Assembly: GCA_964561005.1 (NCBI GenBank)
Contig: CAZLNO010000006.1
Span: forward strand, 6,362-70,361
Reading direction: 5' to 3'
Source: CAZLNO01 sp964561005
Lineage (GTDB): Bacteria > Pseudomonadota > Alphaproteobacteria > Kiloniellales > Rhodovibrionaceae
Length of the DNA: 64,000 nt
Shown: in pieces, positions 61,121-64,000 of the stretch
How the letters are laid out: every line of letters begins with the position of its first letter
How positions within the stretch are numbered: the first letter of the stretch is position 1
Notes under the pieces: generated by a model
The model's database searches: none
Told to the model about the DNA's origin: nothing
The model's input: only the letters and a program-made list of their open reading frames with translations
Translations under genes and position numbers: made by a program

Positions 61121-61825
61121 TCAGGCTTGGCCGCTCCCGGCAAGCCAGCGCGGCAGGAAGTCGCTCAGCCATCCCGCCAGTGGCGCGTCATGTGCCTCGG
61201 CGTCGCGGAAGTGCTGTTCGCGCGGCCGGGCGCCGGGGCGCTCCAGCATGTGGCCGGCCTCTTCCATCCAGGTGGTGAAGATCGGCACCGTCGTCTCCGG
61301 ATGGAACTGCAGGCCGTAGGCGCGGCGGCCGAGGCGGAAGGCCTGGTTGGGAAAGGACTCGCCGCGGGCCAGCAATTCGCCGCCCGCCGGCACCTCGAAG
61401 CCCTCGGTGTGCCAGTGGTAGACCTGCATGGGGCCGGGCAGGAAGTCGCGCCCCGCCGCGGTCGGCGCAACGGGGTAGTAGCCGATCTCGCACAGCCCCT
61501 CGGGGTGCGGTGCCACGCGGGCGTCGTGGGCGCGGGCCAGGAGCTGTCCGCCCAGGCACAGTCCGAGGAACGGCCGGTCGCGCCGCGTCCAGTCCCGGAT
61601 GAACTCGATCTCGTCCTGGAGGTAGGGCTTTTCGTCGGCCTCGTTGACGCTCTGCGGCCCGCCATAGACGACGACGGCGGCGTAATCCGCGCGCGGCGAG
61701 GGCAGCGGGTCGCCGTCGGCGACGAAGCGCTCGTCCAGTTCGTAGCCGTGGCGCACCAGCCACCGCGCCACGCGGTCCGCCCGCCGCTGGGCCATCTGGC
61801 GGATCAGCAGGACGGTGTCGCTCAT
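61121..61825 (-). CDS. Class I glutamine amidotransferase (GMP-synthase-like)
   Basis: 234 residues with the full triad: Cys in GLCLGGQLLARA (~residue 90), His in GLQFHPETT and the following Glu. VVVYGGPQSVNEADEKPYLQ is the glycine-rich entry. Stand-alone members act on varied substrates, including gamma-glutamyl amines, so the reaction is undefined. The ATG overlaps the stop of the ferredoxin-like gene (ATGA), the last of a three-gene operon. Confidence 0.9.
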   Translation of the reverse strand: MSDTVLLIRQMAQRRADRVARWLVRHGYELDERFVADGDPLPSPRADYAAVVVYGGPQSVNEADEKPYLQDEIEFIRDWTRRDRPFLGLCLGGQLLARAHDARVAPHPEGLCEIGYYPVAPTAAGRDFLPGPMQVYHWHTEGFEVPAGGELLARGESFPNQAFRLGRRAYGLQFHPETTVPIFTTWMEEAGHMLERPGARPREQHFRDAEAHDAPLAGWLSDFLPRWLAGSGQA

Positions 61826-62538
61826 GATGCGCTCGCCTCCGTCTCGGGGTCCGTGGCGTGAGCGGCGCGGAACGCCGCCATGTGCCAGCGCGCCTGCGCC
61901 GGCCGGTAGCGGTAGGCCGCGCCCGCCGGACAGGCGCGCCGCGCCCGGCAGCCCAGGTCCAGGCAGTCCGCCCCCGCCGGCGTGGCCAGGAAGCCCGCGC
62001 AGGCGGTCACGTCATAGCCGTCCGGCCGGAAGGCCCCGACCGGACAGGTGGTGAGGCAGGGCCGCTGCGTACAGGTCTCGCAGGGCACCGGCCGCGTGTC
62101 CGGCGGCGGCAGGTCCAGCCGGCCGGCGAACAGCAGGGCGGCGCGATAGGCGTGCCAGAGCCCGTAGTCGGGATGGATCAGGATGCCGAGCGGCGACGGC
62201 GCCACCGGCTCGGCCCGCTGGGCCCAGCGCTGGAACGGGCGGTAGGGCGGGCCGTCGAAGGGAAACACCGGCACCGCGCCGAACGTCGCGGCCAGCTCGC
62301 CCACCACCTCGGCCGTCCAGCGGTCGAGCGCGTCCGGGCCGCCCGCCGCGCAAACCCGACTGCGGGCGAAGGCCTCCCACATGGCCGGACCCGCGTTGCC
62401 CAGCAGCACCACGGTCCGCGCCGACGCATCATCCGACAGTGGCGGCACATCGTCGTCCGGACGCGGGTGAAAGCCGCCGCGAAGGATCAGCCCACAGGGA
62501 GCCACCGCGGCGGCGATGTCGTCCAGACGGATGGTCAC
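61822..62538 (-). CDS. 4Fe-4S cluster protein (QueG-like ferredoxin end)
   Basis: 238 residues from GTG 62538, which overlaps the preceding stop. The C-terminal part has Cys patterns CETCTQRPCLTTCPVGAF (CxxCxxxxCxxxCP) and CLDLGCRARRACP, which suit one or two 4Fe-4S clusters. The N-terminal part (VVLLGNAGPAMWEAF, VFPFDGPPYRPFQRWAQ, LLIHPDYGLWHAYRAAL-like) resembles the ferredoxin-like half of epoxyqueuosine-reductase-type proteins. Likely an electron donor or a reductase for the neighbouring enzymes. Confidence 0.85.
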   Translation of the reverse strand: MTIRLDDIAAAVAPCGLILRGGFHPRPDDDVPPLSDDASARTVVLLGNAGPAMWEAFARSRVCAAGGPDALDRWTAEVVGELAATFGAVPVFPFDGPPYRPFQRWAQRAEPVAPSPLGILIHPDYGLWHAYRAALLFAGRLDLPPPDTRPVPCETCTQRPCLTTCPVGAFRPDGYDVTACAGFLATPAGADCLDLGCRARRACPAGAAYRYRPAQARWHMAAFRAAHATDPETEASAS

Positions 62539-62966
62539 GAGGTTTCGAGCGCGGCGAAGAGCTGGTCGCTGTTGCCCTGTTCGAGCTGCGGCAGGCCGTC
62601 GGCGATGGCGTAGTAGTCGCCCTTGTTCGCCACGAAGATATGCCCGGCCAGCGTCAGGCCCGTCGGCTCGTCCAGGGTGCCGGCCATGATGCTCATGGTC
62701 TTGCGGTGCGACGGCTGCCAGAGCACGCTGGCGCCGCACTCGCCGCAGAATCCCCGCCGCGCGTCGTCCGAGGAAGTGTACCACTTCAGGCCGCGATCGG
62801 CCTCCAGGGTCACGTCCTCGCTGCGCGCCCGGGTCGCGGCGACAAAATGGCCGCTGGTCCGCCGGCATTGCTCGCAATGGCAGGCCACGACGGGCCGCAA
62901 CGGGCCGGTCACGCGATAGCGCACGGCGCCGCAGAGGCAGCCGCCGGTATGAACGGAGTCGCTCAC
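62535..62966 (-). CDS. GFA/CENP-V domain protein
   Basis: 143 residues from GTG 62966 (AGGAGG 8 bases upstream; ATG 63008 would add a poorly conserved leader). Zinc-binding GFA fold: GGCLCGAVRYRV, ACHCEQCRRTSG and FCGECGASVLW, then DEPTGL. The family includes glutathione-dependent formaldehyde-activating enzyme, although most members have unknown substrates. Formaldehyde handling would suit an alcohol-oxidising organism, but the link is speculative. Confidence 0.9.
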   Translation of the reverse strand: MSDSVHTGGCLCGAVRYRVTGPLRPVVACHCEQCRRTSGHFVAATRARSEDVTLEADRGLKWYTSSDDARRGFCGECGASVLWQPSHRKTMSIMAGTLDEPTGLTLAGHIFVANKGDYYAIADGLPQLEQGNSDQLFAALETS

Positions 62967-63183
62967 TTCCGCCTCCTTCTTCGCTGGGTGGATGGGCCGC
63001 GACAGCATGCCGCAGGGGCGCGGTCCACGCCACAGCCGGCCCATGAGATCGCTGTCGGGCAGCCCTGCGCGCATCTCAATCCGACGGCGAACGACCGGGC
63101 GGCGACACGCGGGTCATGCAACCGCGGCAAGCGGGTATGCATGGCGCCGCGGACTGCCCGGCCTTCGGCCAACTGCGTGTCGG

Positions 63184-63240
63184 ACAAGCTCATGCTTCGA
63201 CAAGCTCATGCTTCGACAAGCTCATGCTTCGACAAGCTCA
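63184..63240. repeat. 16-bp tandem repeat, 3.5 copies
   Basis: ACAAGCTCATGCTTCG repeated three times (63184-63199, 63200-63215, 63216-63231) plus ACAAGCTCA. The end (CTTCGACAAGCTCAGCATGA) matches the common alphaproteobacterial dispersed palindromic repeat. A related arm CACCCTGAGCC...GGGTG follows at about 63273-63300. Confidence 0.75.
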
Positions 63241-63329
63241 GCATGAGGTAGGCGTGAGGATCAGCAAACACCCTCACCCTGAGCCGGTCCAAGGGTGGGC
63301 CTGTCGATCTGTTCGAAGGCCCGCCGCCG

Positions 63330-64000
63330 TCAGCCGATGGTCCAGGTATGCCCGCCGCGCAGCAGGGCGTTGAGGTCCGGCTGCTCGCCGTCCTTCAGGC
63401 CGGCGGCATCGCGCGCGGCCTGGACCTGCTCGTGCACCAGGTTCTCGTAGGCCGGGGCCGGGTTGCAGTAGAGCACGCCCATCGCGACCGGGAGCTCCGG
63501 CGGCTCCATCGCGGCCAGCATCTGCGCCAGGCGCAGGTTGGTCTCGTCGTGCACCAGCACCTCGTCCGCGCCGGCGCCGTTCCCGCCAATCTCCACCACC
63601 TCCAGCGCGATGGTCTTCGGGTTCAGGCGCAGGCCCTTGTCGCGGTTCTTGCCGAAGATCACCGGCTCGCCGTGCTGGACGTGGACCTGGGCGTCGGCCT
63701 GCACCGCCTTGTCGGTGAAGTGGCCGAAGACGCCGTCGTTATAGACGATACAGTTCTGCAGGATCTCGACGAAGGAGGTGCCGACGTGGGCGTGCGCGCG
63801 CTTCATCACCTCCGGCAGGTGCTTCTGCTGGGTGTCCACCGAGCGCGCCACGAAGCGCGCGCCCGAGGCCAGCGCGAAGGCGCAGGCGTTGACCGGCGTC
63901 TCCAGCGAGCCCGTCGGGGTGGAGGGCGAGCGGGTGCCGCGGTGCGAGGTCGGCGAGTACTGCCCCTTGGTCAGCCCGTAGATCTCGTTGTTGAACAGCA
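63330..64000 (-). CDS. 2-oxoacid:ferredoxin oxidoreductase beta subunit, partial
   Basis: The gene runs off the window end, so its N-terminus, including the thiamine-diphosphate site, is missing. The visible 223 residues contain LFNNEIYGLTKGQYSPTS, TPVNACAFALASGARFVARS, HAHVGTSFVEILQNCIVYN and FGHFTDKAVQ, typical of KorB/PorB-like subunits. It decarboxylates 2-oxoglutarate or similar with ferredoxin as acceptor together with an alpha subunit expected upstream of it (beyond 64000). Confidence 0.92.
   Translation of the reverse strand, partial: LFNNEIYGLTKGQYSPTSHRGTRSPSTPTGSLETPVNACAFALASGARFVARSVDTQQKHLPEVMKRAHAHVGTSFVEILQNCIVYNDGVFGHFTDKAVQADAQVHVQHGEPVIFGKNRDKGLRLNPKTIALEVVEIGGNGAGADEVLVHDETNLRLAQMLAAMEPPELPVAMGVLYCNPAPAYENLVHEQVQAARDAAGLKDGEQPDLNALLRGGHTWTIG

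Overview
The window is GC-rich, tightly packed DNA (roughly 70% GC by eye) from what looks like an alphaproteobacterium. The evidence is a Ros/MucR zinc-finger regulator, two perfect CtrA-type boxes (TTAA-N7-TTAA), a XoxF-type quinoprotein dehydrogenase locus and an orphan EctA-like ectoine acetyltransferase. Many exported proteins are rich in Asp and Glu, which with ectA hints at a marine or halophilic lineage, possibly near the Rhodospirillales; this is inference. A run of ten Ns at 57756-57765 shows this is a draft scaffold.

Layout. 1-6.8 kb: the end of a CocE/NonD-type hydrolase and a five-gene dipeptide/oligopeptide ABC importer. 7.0-10.1 kb: a 1,023-residue protein with seven Ca-loop VCBS repeats and a DUF4214-like C-terminus. 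10.2-11.5 kb: a mosaic of fragments of a GH65 glycosidase/phosphorylase and a maltooligosyltrehalose trehalohydrolase (TreZ), followed by an alpha/beta hydrolase. 12.5-24.9 kb: a large PQQ-dependent alcohol oxidation locus. It holds lanthanide-type XoxF, its cytochrome XoxG, XoxJ, a CXXCW protein, an ABC system with binding protein, beta-propeller, ATPase and permease, a DUF2380-like protein, a zinc metallohydrolase and a SoxYZ-like carrier. A HicAB toxin-antitoxin pair lies antisense between the ABC ATPase and its permease.

25-38.8 kb is mixed housekeeping: ectA-like, a 63-residue membrane protein behind a CtrA box, opgH/mdoH, hisI, clpX (without clpP or lon), a polytopic membrane protein, a proline-rich peptide coupled to a DUF309 protein, a response regulator/histidine kinase pair, nicotinate phosphoribosyltransferase, mucR, a DUF218 protein and a site-2 protease with CBS domains.

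38.9-60.9 kb is a full MSHA-like type IV pilus locus in several opposing operons: a PilT-like ATPase, MshM, MshN-like TPR protein, MshL secretin, prepilin peptidase, one pilin, three large related pseudopilin-like proteins, MshJ/PilO, a fused MshI (PilM-PilN), MshG/GspF (broken by the scaffold gap) and MshE/PilB. An ABC-2 exporter is split across this locus, its permease beside mshL and its ATPase in the mshE operon, and a membrane-anchored AraC regulator lies next to it. A perfect CtrA box before the mshN operon suggests cell-cycle control of the pilus.

61.1-64 kb: a compact overlapping operon (GFA/CENP-V domain protein, 4Fe-4S protein, class I glutamine amidotransferase), a short tandem and palindromic repeat patch, and the end-truncated beta subunit of a 2-oxoacid:ferredoxin oxidoreductase.

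Intergenic stretches over 300 bases. 10077-10196 and the junctions inside the GH65/TreZ mosaic hold no intact gene. 12833-13224 is the xoxF leader, with one perfect 16-bp palindrome. 36755-37106 has a terminator hairpin after mucR and nothing else I recognise. No tRNA, rRNA, CRISPR array, insertion sequence or replication origin was seen.
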